From Kryptolebias marmoratus (taxonomy: Eukaryota > Chordata > Actinopteri > Cyprinodontiformes > Rivulidae): 64,000 nucleotides of DNA. The translations under genes and the position numbers were made by a program. A model generated the notes under the pieces. It saw nothing but the letters and a program-made list of their open reading frames with translations, made no database searches and had not been told where the DNA came from. Numbering within the stretch: position 1 is the first letter of the stretch; each line of letters begins with the position of its first letter. This document shows, in pieces, positions 11,262 through 24,840 of this stretch. The stretch covers positions 13,660,106 through 13,724,105 of the forward strand of contig NC_051448.1 of the NCBI RefSeq assembly GCF_001649575.2, read 5' to 3'.

Positions 11262-12864
11262 GGGAAACAACACACAGGTACACACATGCCCGCACAAACA
11301 AATGCACACACGCCACACTTTGGAGCCACACGCGGTGCGACAGGAGTTTAATTATGCCTCTAATCTTGAGTGACAGTTGCATGTATAATGGCTGATTCCC
11401 CGGGGCCATGTGTCGAGGCATCCACCCATTCATCCTTCAGTCCCCTCTTCTATTTATCTTCTTACTTAGTCATCCATCCATCACCTCACTACTATTTTTC
11501 TTCCCACCCCGCTCAACTTCTTACTTCTCGTCGTCAACCGTCCTCTCGACTCTTTTAATGTGATTTACTGCTGCTTTTCTCCCTTTCCGTTCCCATCGTT
11601 GTCTAGCCAATTCTGCAAGAGTCGCTCAAACGCTCAATCTCTCTCTGATTCTCCCCCACCCCACACCACCCCACACCACCCCTACCGTCTGCTCTTTTCT
11701 AAAGTTGCTAAATGAGACCACTGAAGGTGGGATCACAAAAGATGGTAGCACAATGTAAAATAGGATCTGAATGGGGTTTGTGTTTCCCGCAACAAGTCAC
11801 AAAGTAAACCAGCAACAATCACAAGGTGATTTGGAAAACGGTGTTGATTCAGTCACTTTTTAAAGAAGAAACATCACCTCGTATTTCTGTACAAAACCAA
11901 AATCAGAAAGGTTTAACATTTCTTGTGTAAATTTAAACACCCATTACTGGATAATTTCTGTAAAACTCATAACTTAACATATCAATATTTCAAGTCATAA
12001 TGGAAAAAGTGACTTATCTTAGCTGCAATACACGTTTGTATTAATTTTACTTGTATTTCTCTAAGAAACATTTATGGAAATTGGCGCAAACAGTGCTTAA
12101 TCAGTTATTTTTAAAACAAAACATTTTGAAAAGTCGTATGATACAAAGTATTTATGTTACCCTATCCACTGTTTTTCCCCTTTTTACTTTATCTAAAATA
12201 ATTTTTCACATTTACCAAGGTTAATTAGTGGGTAAAATGTGACAATTATGATGTTTTCATCTTTAATTGGATTTAAATTACAGGCTTTTTCTTCTGTGAA
12301 TGTAATCCCTTCCTTCCTTCCTAAATTTTTTTTTTTTATATGAAAAGAAAAACAAATTTTCGATAAAATTGCCATCTTATAAAGTAAGATAACAACTATT
12401 TGCTCTTTTTCCCCATCTTCGGCTTTTGAATTTTTATCATTTGCACAAAAATCTCTACACGGTGAAACGTACACGGTCAAAAACAGCATAAAATAATGCT
12501 AATCGTTATTCAACTGATCAAGAAGTACAGTAATCCTTCTGCTTCAGAGAAAACCTATAATTAGAATTTAACCGCTCGGCGTTTTCATCTGTTAGACGTG
12601 CAGCTTGAACTGGAACTTTGAACATCCAAATCCAGCAGCGTCTTTGTGCAGCGTTAAAGTAATAGAGCAAGTAATGTCGGTTATGAGTTTTAATTCTGGA
12701 CGACCGCGTATCAGTTGGATTTGAAAAAAAAAAGTTTTAAATGTTTTATTTTTAATTAAAATACTAATACAAATGTGAAAACCAGCATTCCTCCGAGGAA
12801 TGTACATCGTCTGCCTCTTTGCATGGCCAAGTTTTATAAAAAAAAAAAAAAAAAAGATTTCATG

Positions 12865-13100
12865 AGATCTGTTAGCCCTCTGCGTGTGCGATGGGCATGA
12901 CTCTCAGCTACTGCCACGCCAAACTGGAGCTCCATATCTGTAAATTAGACTGGGTTATACCCATTTTTGTGTTCGAGAAGTTTGATTATCTTGACTGCAG
13001 AAGTTGATCGGTTGTAGATGTGCATTTAGTGGTTACTTTTGGAGAGTTTCGTTAAAATTAAACCAGTCACTTGGGGGATATTTTGCTAACAAACAGACAA
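12865..13100 (-). repeat. Dispersed repeat family A copy
   Basis: On the plus strand it reads GACTCTCAGCTACTGCCACG, then CATATCTGTAAATT, then ATTTTGCTAACAAACAGAC. This is the reverse complement of the family A landmarks seen at 4190-4790. It is moderately diverged and has no coding content. Confidence 0.65.
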
Positions 13101-16100
13101 CATACACAGAAATGTTCATTATCGTCTGTCTTTTAAGGTGGTAGGTGGGAAATATATCTTTCAATGTAGATTTGTGTGAAATACACAATAAAAAAATTTG
13201 TTTAAAAGTCAAAAAAATAAATCTATCAACCAATCCAGACATCTACGAAGAAGAAAACAGCACATGTTTGAAAGGTGGGAGGACTGAGAGGCAGAAATGG
13301 GATCAATACACCCTGAGTGAGGGTAAATTTTGTCATCATAATCACTTTTTTAAAAAAGAAAATCTGCCGTTTTGCCAACATCTACAGCTTTTCCTGTCAT
13401 CAGTAAAGCATGTTTGAATTTGGCAGGGACCAAAAGTGATAACAAGAGCAGGAGAGAAACTGGGGGAGGAAAAAGACGGAGAGAGAGATCTTCAGCACCT
13501 CCTTACAGATAGTGAGATACTATGTGTTTATTACTTTATCTGTCTGAGGCAGATGTCAGCAGATGTCTGCTGCTGTCAGCCTCTCTCAGCCCACACAAGA
13601 TACAGAAGACCCTCCGTCACTCTGCGCCACACACACACACACACTCACACACACACACTTTGTATTATCTAAAAACAATCTAAATGCAGCACCTTGAAAA
13701 TATATGACTGTGAAACATCCGCTTTATTGATCAAACCACTGAGGACTCACACGCAGGCTTTATTTTTCCTCGTGAAACTAAACAGGGACAAAAATAGGAC
13801 ATGAGTCAACAGGGATGGAAAGGGAGTAAAAAGGTAAAGCAGCAGAAAGTAAGAAACGACAGAAAGGAAGAAGAACATGGAGGGAAAGTGAAGCCCAAGA
13901 AGATCACAGGAGAAGCTCATATAAGAAAAACAGGATGATTCAAATATATTCAAATGACAATTAATCCAAACAAGTAAATATATATTTTTTTTTAATTATA
14001 GCTCACATAGTAGGAACTTTAGCAACAACTGAACTCTGAAAATTCAAACAGAAGATGCCCATGAAACACCTTTTTTGTTTTTTAAATGGCGGTTTTATGT
14101 TTTCAGGTGAGCATTTCCACAGTTTGGATCATTCGAGGTCGAGCTGAGGTCTGGGAGATCAAAATGCTTCGAGAGAAAAAAACGCTTGGAAGGTGAATCA
14201 AAAGGAGAAAGAGCCTAATTTGAAGAGAAACAAGTGCAGGCCCTCGAGTGAAGGGTGACTCGTGAAAACGTAATATAGTTTGCCGTGAAATAAGAGTTCA
14301 CACAAAACAGCCTCTTCCTAAATTTTACTACAGCTTGAAAATCAAACCTAATCAATTTTTATTCAGTTTTGAAGTGCATGGGTTTAAATTTTTTTGTTCT
14401 GATTTAATAAATGAAAAGAATACTAAACTAATGTCTCACTAAGCTGAGACGTTTTGTATGACTTAAATTTATTTGACTTAATTTCAAATGCTTTGAAGAA
14501 GTCCTAATTAAGCTGTTGACATTTATTGACAAGAGGGCTCAGAAAAACAAGATGTGGCTCACTCGCATTTTAATTCAGCACCTCCAAGGAGTCCGACTTT
14601 CTTATAATCCTTTTTTTAAGACAAAATTCTTGGTATATACAAGTCAAATACATATCTTTTTCTTTTTTAACTCCATTTTTTGGACTCTACCAGCCACTGA
14701 AAGCATGAGAATTAGCCTTTAGTTACTTATGTTATCTACGCTCCACTAAAGTCTAGCAGCTTTTTCACCCATTTGCCTGTGTATTGTCATAAACACAGTA
14801 AAACAGTGATTAGGTTGAGCAATGAGAACCCTAATTATTGACTTCCCTTCACACAATTAAAGTAAAACTTAACTCCAAAACAGGAAATGAGTACAATGAA
14901 GTGAGTGCTCGGTGCACTCAGAAGCTAAGGTGCAATACTGTTCCAGTTTTAGAAAGAGCAGATCTTATTTATACTGTGTAAACATGCAAGGTGTGTGCAA
15001 ATGTCATATTGGCATAAATATGAACAGATGTGACATGACATAATACGTAAATGTCTCATTTTAAAGATGTTCAAGTCAGTTATTAAAGAGCATCCAGACA
15101 AATAATCACAGTTCTATATAGTCACTGATTAATAAGTCACTGATTATCGAGGGAATTAGAATTATTATTCTCAATTATTTCCTCCTGTGAATCACAGAAG
15201 CCATGGTTGAAAAGAAATAATGGGTGTGGCAGAGTTTCCATCGTAACAGCTGGAGATCTTTCACGGGTGTCTCGATCCGGGCTCAAACTCTTCTCAGTTT
15301 AGTTTCCGTAACTCTGGAGCTGTGTTTTGGCACGTGGATGGGAGCGCCCCTTACGACAGATACCATCCGAGGCTGCAGCCAGGTCTAAACAACATGCCGA
15401 AGGCAAATAAATGCTCCACATTTGACCATCTTCGTTTTGTCTGCGATTCGGACAAAATCATAAAAACAGGACATGATTTTCAAAAGCTGCCTGAGAAATG
15501 CACGGTTTGCTCCGTCCCAAACAATCAGAATCCAGTGAGATTGCAGCTGAAAAATTTGCCTTTTTTTTTCTAGCAATTCTCTCACAGTTTTGAGCCACCA
15601 TCTAGTCTCTAACTCGAGCCCAGAGAGAGACACTGGCTTTACTTTTGGACAGGTTGATCTAAAGATGAAGCTGAAGCCGCCTCCTGCTGTAGTTGTGATT
15701 TAGTGTCTGATGACACCGAACCAGAACGGAGGCACAGCGAAACCAGTCAGCAACCTCGTACACAAGTTCCAAACCGGCGCAGCAGCACAAAGAGAGCCTT
15801 CTTTGTTCGAAAGCAAAGACTGTACAGAAAATCATAGTTTAGTTGGTGTAGAAATGGCTTCAACAGAAAAAAAAAACCCACATTCTTAGTTTGGATTGAA
15901 ACCATCGTATGAAGTTGATCACCGGTTTGTGTTGAGAGGCTGTTCTAGGCGTTCAGAACTCCCACTGAGAAACCCATTCAGCCTTAAGTGCCAGGTGTAG
16001 CTGAAGGCTACACCTGGCCGCAGGAGACGCTGCAACCGCTGTTTTCTTCAGTTCAGCACAGCTTTTACACCTCAGACTTTCTATTCGCTTTATATTTTTA

Positions 16101-17406
16101 GGCCTTGCTTTTTTTTTTTTTACCAAACACTGAATGATAGGGGAAAAAAAAGTGTTTAAGTAGAGGTGCTCTGGGCAAATAAAAAATATTTGCGCGAATC
16201 AGAAGATGTAGGAAAATCTCATGCTCGGATAGATGTCACATTTTCTCCGTCGTGAAAAACAAGAGTCAAAAGTGCACCAAGAGGAGAGGTTATTGTTGCG
16301 CAGAAGCTGAGCCGCTTGCGGCCTCGTGTCAACAAAAGCAAAAGAACAGTTTCAGACAAAGACGGCGAGGAAATTGCCACAACACGAGGTGTGGAGATGC
16401 CAAACGCTCTCAGTTTTGCTCATTTATCTCAACAGTTTGCATGTCTATTGCACCGACTCACCCTGCACAGAAAGCCATACATTATGAATAGAAATCCTGG
16501 ATACTTTATTATGTGCAGCAAATGCAAAAACACAACTCCACTTTGTTGCTCTGCTCTTGCTCCCAGCAAATGAAATTCCAATCATTTAAAGCTCTGACAT
16601 CAGGCTCGGGCCCACAGATCAAGTGCTAGAGACTAAGGTCCAGACTCAGCAACATGCTAAAAGATATCTTCTAATCTCTTGATGTGCTTGCGTAGCAAGA
16701 AAGCAGCATTCAGCTGGCTCAGCACCTCTATCTTTGTTCATAAAGACTCCTGGATATCAGCAGAGTGGTGTTTTGTTCTTGACAGTCGAGGCGATGCAGC
16801 AACAAGCGCCTCATAATCCCAGAGTTTCCAAAAGATTACATAAAAAAAAATGGCTTTTTGAAAAATGGATTCACACTCAGAACTTTAAATTAGACGCTAC
16901 TTCTTATTGACTTTCCATTCCCGTGACATAAAACGTAGAAATCAATAAAAAGGCTTCAAGAAACGTGGATTTTCCTATCATGTTCTTGAGAAGAGTTTGA
17001 CAGTTATCAGCATGTTTTCCTCTGATTTGGAAGCAGCTCCTCTACCAAATGCTGGCTGCTGTCACCTATTATATCAACAAATCAAGCCATGTCCTTATAC
17101 TTATTTACTTTAACGAGGCACAAAAAATAGAATTCAAATGATCTTAAACATGTTAAAACAACATGAAACAAAATCCAATGTGAGTCATCTCATAACAAAA
17201 TCAATGCTTGAAGCAATGAACTCATCAAAACCAATGGAGATTTGAGAAAACCTGAAGAAATTAAGTTATTAAACATAAAAAAGTTCTTAAAACTGTATTT
17301 TTAAATAGTTATGCATTTTTTCTTTGAATAATAATAACACTAATAATAAAAAAATGAGATGAGATCACTAAAATTCCAACAAACATGCTGACATAGCAAG
17401 GCTACA

Positions 17407-17419
17407 CCAGCAGGTGGCG
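17407..17419 (+). promoter_or_regulatory. CTCF-like motif
   Basis: CCAGCAGGTGGCG closely fits the CTCF core (CCASYAGRKGGCR). It lies in the nkain2-trdn interval in plus orientation. A second match in the opposite orientation occurs at 55344-55356. A single motif is weak evidence for occupancy, and similar words occur inside fish repeats. Confidence 0.35.
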
Positions 17420-19869
17420 ATAACAGCAACAATAACAACACATACAAGAAGAAGAAAATAGTCACCAGATAGCTAAGCTCAGGTGACTCTTGAATGTCTT
17501 CGCAGTCAGTTGTGGCCTGAAATTAGAAAATTTGCAATAAGTGAGAAGATAACAAAAATATATTAGGTCGCCTTCAAATAAGGTGGCAACTGGGGTGGCC
17601 AGATATGTTTTTAATTGGTGGCAGCCTCAACTCTGAGCAACCCCCGACAACCACCACTGGGACAAAATCAACCAGATGAAGGCCTACACTGTAAAAAAAA
17701 AAAAAAAAGAAAAAGGTCTCCATTGTTGTTGTGGCTTTTAGCAACAATCGGCAAGAGGGAAATATGCAGCTGTGTGAGTACTTGTCGAAATGTCAGTTTA
17801 TTAAGGCAGCAAATATCTCCACTTTGGAAAGCGTTGATAAAAAAAATAAAAAAATCTTTGTTTTTCCAGCCAAAATCCACAGTTTGCATGTGGATAAGCG
17901 GTGAGAACGCAGCAGAAAATATTAGAGTGGACAGCGCCTCAGATGGGAGTCAGGATCGTTCAGATCAATGGATTCGCTTCAGAGTGAGTTCAAGTCTGGA
18001 TCTCTGAACTATCTTACTGAGCAGAGAGTGTCGCAAAAACAAAACGGGCATGGCAGGTCTCCTGAGGGAATCTATCTAAGCTCTTGATAGAAAATAAAAA
18101 GCAAAAAAAAAAGCAGTTTAAACTAATCCTGTGGACCAAGGTCAGGACATGAGAAAGATGTTACACTTAGGAGTGAAGATGTAAACAAATTGTACTGCCT
18201 GAACCGTTCAGTCCACTGCTGAAGTAAGGACATGGGTGACCTCAAGGGCTCGGTCAGCACGACTGGACCAAAACAAAAAGTTATTATATGATGTCGAAAG
18301 TCTGAGATGCCTCGGGTGACGTCACAACCTCACACTTTACATTTGGACATCTTTAATCAAGAAAAGATGGGACAGTCTGCACCGGCGTGTCTTTTCTACC
18401 TAAAATAACTTTAATTAAACATGCTAAAACACTCGAAGCACTTGAATCAACATTCTGTAAAGCCCCACTTCAAGAGGTTTTGCAACCCATTTCACGTCAA
18501 GAATTACTTTTTTTTGCTTTCAAGCGTTTTCCAACAGCCAAGGACAAGGTCTCTCTCTACTCCTGTAGCCATTAGTCAGGTAATTAATTACAGCTCCGCA
18601 GGTATCCCCTTAGTTTTCATACAGCCAGCTGTGCTTTCAGGAGAAGTTGCAACAAAAACCAAGAGGTGAGCAGTCATTAATCTCCTTAAAAGAGTGCGAG
18701 AAGTTGTTGTTTTTCATGACTGGCACAAAAAGAAGTTGTTTTTAAGATAAGGGGCTTTGACTTTTAATTCACCTTTTCTTTCTTTCTTTTTTTTTCTTTT
18801 ACAAGGATGACATCACTAATTAAACACAGCTATAGGAGTGTTTTTCAGAAATCTTTCTCCTTAAAATAAAAATTAAAAACTTGGGGTGTGGAAAGCAGGT
18901 TTGTGTTCAGCAACAAGAGGAAGAAGAAGAAAAAAACCCCACCTCCGTGTGTGTGAGCGTGTTGTTTCCTGGCTATAAACACTGATGCCTTGAATCACGC
19001 ACTAATTCAGTTTTATTTGTGCTCCCTGTCAGAGGAAGCGTTTCCTCTTCTTTAATAGGCCGGCCTCAGATGCGTTCAAGTGTAATCAGTCGTGTGCGCG
19101 CGCGGGCCTGCGGGCAGAACTCTAAGTGCTATTAGTCGGGGATATTGCAGCAGTGGCTCACCCGGGCTGAATACAATTCAACACGTTTGTCATTTCCATC
19201 GAGAACAAAGGCTAAAAGTGTAATGTAAATCCCAACAAGCTTTATGTTCCGATATTAAATCTGCCCACAGGTCACTTCCTGTTGAATACATTTGACACAA
19301 ATGGATTTGTTCCTATTTAGGTCTGCTCCAGCTTAGTTCTTGCATCCGCATTTAAGAATTAGGCAAAAACACCAGTTTTTTATTCTTATTTTTTGGAAAA
19401 TACTGTTTTTTATAAAACGGCACAGCAACCGCTAAACTGACGATAAATTTATGACATTATAAACTTTGTTGATTCACTGTCAGATTTATGCTGTATCCCT
19501 GAGCCTGATCACAATTGCTCACTCCTTAAGCAAACAGAAAATTGAATTTAAAATAAAAAAAAAGATAGAAGTCAAGCAAAGTCAGATGAATTGTAAAGCA
19601 CATTTCATACAATAGCTGTAAACTATGTGTTTAGAAATGTCAATAAAAAAATTAAAAAAAACCTCCTGGAGAAATACTGAAGGGCCTGCCACTTGGTGTA
19701 GGAGTTTTGTTTTATTTGTTTTAAACTAGTGAAATCAATAGGCATCATCCTTGATGTAACAGTGTAGAGCTAGGACCAGAAATTATCCACAAGCAGATGG
19801 ACAGTCTTATGACTGGCTGAATTAAAGGCATTGTTAGAAATTAGCTTTGGCAGTCATCTTGAATATTTG

Positions 19870-20580
19870 ATTAGCTTTTAGTATGTGTTGCGGATTGCCC
19901 TCAGTTACTACGGCGCCAGATTTCAGCTCAGTATGTCAAAAATATGGCTGAGTTATGACCATTTTTTATATCTGCTCTGACAGCAAACAGTTGAGTGGCT
20001 CATGAGATATTTTGCTAACAGACATTATTTTCAACAGTTTATTGAAAAGTTGAAAACAATGAACTGAAGGCTCTGATAGGAGTCCAGAATGTTGTAAGGA
20101 TCAACAACAGCTACTATTGCACCAAATTGTAGTTCAATATTTCTAAAAACAATTGAGTTAAAGCCAATTTTGTCGTTTTCAGGTAAGCTCTGGCAGCCAT
20201 TTCAAACACAAAATACCAATCAGTTGTACGGGACGGCCTGATGATTGATTATTCTGTGAGGGTTTCAACACCTTCAGTCAAGTGGTTTAAGAGATATTTC
20301 AAACAGTGTTCTGTTCTGTTGACAGACGAATAAAAATACAGATGGTTAAGAAACATTTTGACAGGTGGTCCTGTCATTGGCCTGATTTTGGAAGGAATGC
20401 ATATTTTCCCACAGGCTTTCCTGCTGAAGTATCAAACAAAGATTTCAAGCGATCCGTTAGTGCTCCGAGCATGAGTTGGGGATAACTCTCAGCTACTACC
20501 GCACCAAATTTGACCTCAACTTCTGTAAAAATCCCCCGAGTTACGGCAATTTTTGTGTTTGCCAAGCTCAACTGGCTTCA
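19870..20580 (-). repeat. Dispersed repeat family A, three consecutive units
   Basis: Three reverse-strand units follow each other, about 19870-20030, 20075-20325 and 20375-20580. Each contains a CTCAG(T/C)TACTAC-type block and two end in the (G/A)AGATATTT(T)GC-type block. Sequence between them is short. A GGAATGCATATTTTCCC version of the family end lies at 20394-20410. The tandem arrangement resembles those at 4190-4790 and 27870-28400. Confidence 0.6.
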
Positions 20581-21824
20581 GCAAAAAGGAAAAACAAAGA
20601 CAGTCCAAACAACAGACAGGCGGAGAGAGACTCAAAGATGGGAAGAGACAAGGGGGAAAAAATATACCACGTTTACAAGACAGCAGCAAGGAGCCCAGTG
20701 AGTAAAGCGAGCAAATGAGGGAGAAAATGGAGCGTTAGTGATGGAGAAAGAGACGTAGAAAACAGGATATTGATTGGTTAAAAATGCATGAGGTGTCTCA
20801 GGTGTCCAGCTGCTGCCGTCTAATTCCTCCTGACCACACAGTCGGATCCAACACATTAGCTCTGTGAAGTAGCTGTGGGTTGTTTTTTTTTAAAATAATT
20901 ATTCAAGCACAAACAAACAAACAAAAACAAACCCTGCTTGGCATTTTTGTGAATTTAACACAGAGCAAAAACGCCTCTTCCTCCACACCGTGACAGAAGA
21001 GGATGGCCAGAAGATTACAGTGAGTAAAAGATTTAAACGCCTCGAGAAGACAGTCAGAATCACAGCGTGCTTTCCACCGATCTGACACTGTGACTTAAAT
21101 TTTCACTTCCTCTCTGCTCCCTGTTGTATTTCCATCTGTCCTCGCTGTCACTGCCGCTGTGGTGTCGGAAAGTGTGCGCTTGGATGTACGAGTTAATGTG
21201 TGTGTGTGTGTGTGTTGTACATGCAGGTTTGTGAACTCGCATCAAGGCACTGCATGGTTTGACAAACCTGACCAGCTCCCTGTACTACAGGGGAAAAAAA
21301 GCTGCTCAGCTGCCTGATCACAGCAGAGATGAGAGAACTCTAATTTTTTTTGGCCAAGATAAATAAATTAAAAAATTCTGCTCCAGAATCGCACGGGCCA
21401 ATTGTTGAGCACATTCAGCTTTGCTGATTTGTTTTCTGTGAAATCAGATATGATTGTTAAACCTGGCACTAACCAAAAAAGAAAGGAGTCATTGGACTTG
21501 GTGCCAAAAATATCTCAAAAAGCATATCTGTGCAAGCTTCTTTGTTGTTAAATATAGTTTTAAAACAGAGGATAAAATTAGACCTTTAGTGGCTATTTTT
21601 GTTAAAAAAAAGACCTAATTTAAGCCTCAGAGACAGTAACTGAGACTCCCTTTATAGAAAACTTAACACATGAAAACCTGGTAAACCTACATGCGAGGTG
21701 TGTGAAACACATGTTTTGCTTTTCAGGTGAATTTGTAACACAAAAACATAAACTTCAAATGTGGAAAAAAAAAACATGATTTCAGCTGTGAAAACGTGAA
21801 ATCAACATGTGAGACATGTTTTGG

Positions 21825-22080
21825 GAGGCCACTGTCGAATCGGAGGGTTGAGGGTTTGATTTCCAGCCCCTGCGGAGTGCTGAAGTATCCTTGAGCAAAA
21901 CACTGAACACACACACTCACACACACACACCATGCCTCGAATAGGCCTATTTGTGTATGTGTAGAGACATAAAAGTCAAAGTGTAAATACTGTAAATAAT
22001 AGAAAAGCACTAAATGTGTGTGAATGAGTGAATGACTTGTAAAGCAGAACCTTGATGAGTTTAGGATATAATTATGAAAC
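21825..22080 (+). repeat. Common teleost dispersed repeat (SINE-like)
   Basis: The run ATCGGAGGGTTGAGGGTTTG, then TCCAGCCCC, then TGAAGTATCCTTGAGCAAAA, then CACTGAACAC, and finally AAAAGCACTAAATGTGTG, is a diverged form of a repeat found all over percomorph genomes (consensus: ATCGGAAGGTTG..., TGTCCTTGGGCAAGACACTG, AAAAGCGCTATATAAG). The consensus is recalled rather than searched. An internal CA tract lies near 21908-21930. Confidence 0.6.
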
Positions 22081-22245
22081 ATTTGTCATGTTTTGCACAT
22101 GTTTCCTGTGGGATTTTTCACATGTGATCCCATGTAGGTCATGTGGTTTTCTGCACGGGATCACATGTGAAAAACAAGGGAAAATTCAGGTTTTTTTGTT
22201 TTTACAAGAGTCTCTAAGAAAAAAGTGACTGATTAAAAAAATATG

Positions 22246-22360
22246 TTCTGTTCTATTCTATTCTATTCTATTCTATTCTATTCTATTCTATTCTATTCTA
22301 TTCTATTCTATTCTATTCTATTCTATTTTATTCTATTCTATTCTATTCTATTCTATTCTA
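22246..22360. repeat. (TTCTA)n pentanucleotide satellite
   Basis: Twenty-three consecutive five-base units, almost all TTCTA. The first unit is TTCTG and one internal unit is TTTTA. The array is 115 bp long in the window. It lies between nkain2 and trdn in AT-rich sequence. Equivalent readings of the unit are ATTCT or AGAAT. Confidence 0.97.
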
Positions 22361-23807
22361 TCATCTTGTCACACTCAGACAGATATCACAAGCCTGAGGA
22401 GTTTTGGATTTAGCAGATTTCATGCTAATACACACATCAACTCCACTGGTTGACATAATTATCTGAAACAGCAAGAAATCTTTCCTGGCCAGCACTCTTG
22501 CCCTACAAACAGTGTGTGTGTTTGTGTGAGTGTGTGTGTGTGGGTCTTATCCCATCAGTGGTATAGCTTTGGGCTGGTTTACATTTGCATAATGAAGTCA
22601 ATAACACTGGCCTCCTGGGAGGAAGCATGGTGACATTATTACTAATTTAATAAGAAGTGCTGCGCATATGAATGTGTGTGTGTGTGTGTGTGTAAGCTTA
22701 GACTTGCAGAAACAAAGTGACCGAGACAGATTGGCAAAGTACGCGAAAGATAAATTAGGCAGGATGGAATATAAAGAAGAACAGGAGAATAAATTGGATA
22801 AAAGTAAGAAATAAGGGCCAAAAAAAAAAAAAAGAAAGGTGAAAATGAAGGGGCCCGGAGGTGAGGAGTGAGGGGAGGATGGGAAGTTAGCTGCAGAAAG
22901 TGCAGAAGAAGAGAAAGTGTTCAGGTGAAGAAGTCAGACGGTAGTGAAGGAGGGTGCAGGGTTATGAAGCGACAGACGGCTGATGGATGACTTTAGTGTT
23001 CTTCACATCTGCTTTAACAACATGTCCTGCGTCCTTGCCGACCTTGATGCTTTCAGCCCTGCGGCCGTCTGCGTCCAAAACAGGTACTGTTCGTTTCTTC
23101 CCAGGCTGTAGAGCTCAATCTTGTACAAATTTACCACAAAATCTTCATTTAACAAGTCAAACAGATTCAAATAATATTAATAGACTAACAGTACTTTATT
23201 TGTGTCGCTTTACTTGTTGTTCTTATAAATCAACGACATGACATTAAACGATTTTATTCGGTTGTTTTACGTTTTTGACCATTTTGAGTTGCACTTCATA
23301 TCAGTAGCACTGTCTTTGTACCATCCCTGTTGTGTTTGCAGTCATGCTGGACAGAAGAAATGCTCCTTCATCCCTTTTGTATTTTTAATACATAGCTGGA
23401 ATGACAAATAAAGGGAACTTCATACCCAGTTTTTTTAAGGAAAATCTCTGCATTTTCAGATTTTATCCTGGAGACCAGTGAGTCAAATTGTGCAATGCAA
23501 TAAAATTGTTTTGAGTGTGATTTGACAACAACAATTCCCATGCTTTAGAGAAAATATGAAAAGGAGTTTTTTCTAATTCACATCGCCCACTTATTTATTC
23601 ATTTTCAAAAATCCACGAGGTAAATGCAAAATCGATAACAGCAGACCGAGGATACGGAGGAAGAGCAAACATGAGTTGCAAGTAAAGCAAACTTGTATCT
23701 AAAATTAGGGCAAAAATTAAAAAAAAAAAAATACTCATTCAGTTTTTATTAAGTGCTATACTAGTGTGTGACTGAATAAAAGAAAACAAAATAATATAAA
23801 GCAGCTC

Positions 23808-24110
23808 TGAAGGAATGCATATCGCCCGCCATCAGTTGTAAATGAACTTCCTGTGATTTCTCTCTGACAGTTTTATTTAAACCTGTTCAGAGTTCATGGG
23901 ATATTTTGCTAACAGAGACAAATAACCACACAGGGACTTCTGTTATCTTCCCTTTCATGGCGATGGTGAGCGATAACGACCCTTTAAAGTAAATCCTCAG
24001 GATGTGTGCAAACAAAATGGTCAACAGTTTAATGGGTGAATGAGTTTCTGAAACCATTAATCTGACTTGTGACTCCTCCCACCTTAAAGAGGCGCAAACA
24101 GGCATTTTAG
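23808..24110 (-). repeat. Dispersed repeat family A, with left terminus
   Basis: GGAATGCATATCGCCCGCC at 23812-23830 is the reverse complement of the terminal sequence of the copy ending at 55194, so this is a family A end. It is followed by TTCATGGGATATTTTGCTAA (23894-23913). The middle of the usual element is missing. Confidence 0.55.
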
Positions 24111-24624
24111 CAAAATTCTTAAGCTTTTTTATTCCTCAAGTAACCATTCTTTACATTTCATGTCATTTTCACGCCTTCAGCTGTATTTGCACCCCCTTAT
24201 AATGCTTTAATAACACACTTTTTTTTATCAGTGTTTCGGTGCTTTCATCCCTTAAACAGTATCTGTTCCCAACTGTCGTCTCCTTGTAATCTTTGGCTGA
24301 CATTCAGCCTATCGCTTCTTCCTTTTTAATTAACTCAGTTTAGCTTCTAACTGCTGCACATTACTTGCTCAGTGTGGGCTTTCATCAGCTTCCCAAGCTA
24401 AGAGACGAGAATTAGGCTGAGCAAAGCAGGGATTCAAACACAAACACGCCAATGTTTGGCCTAATTTGAGTCCTTCTTGTTCCTGTCGTGTTTAAATGCA
24501 ACGGCTGCATGATGAGCAGCGCTGAACACATCTACAGCTCAGGTAGAAGCCTTTATTTATAAAAACATGAAAGAACAGGTTGCAGTTCCGGTGCTAGCTT
24601 AATTTAAAGAGAATACAAATCTTT

Positions 24625-24840
24625 TAAAGCAGTGTTCATTGGAAAGGTTATGAACAGTTGCTATCTTACCTGTTAATGACCTAACCCTGAGCTATTAACA
24701 GATATGCAGCATGCATCTAATGAGGACATTTAAAAAAGCTTTTTAGTATCTTGTCAGGCGATCTTATTTTCCACAACCATCCAGTCAGATAATAGGTTTA
24801 TAATTTTTCACGGAACTCCACTGTAAAAGATCTGAACTTT
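24625..24840. repeat. Dispersed repeat family B, short copy with both ends
   Basis: The left end has GGAAAGGTTATGAACAGTTG then CTATCTTACCTGTTAATGAC, and the right end has GAACTCCACTGTAAAAGATC then TGAACTTT. These are inverted versions of each other, as in the copies at 32990-34325 and 36383-37015, but the internal region is only about 130 bp. Confidence 0.5.
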
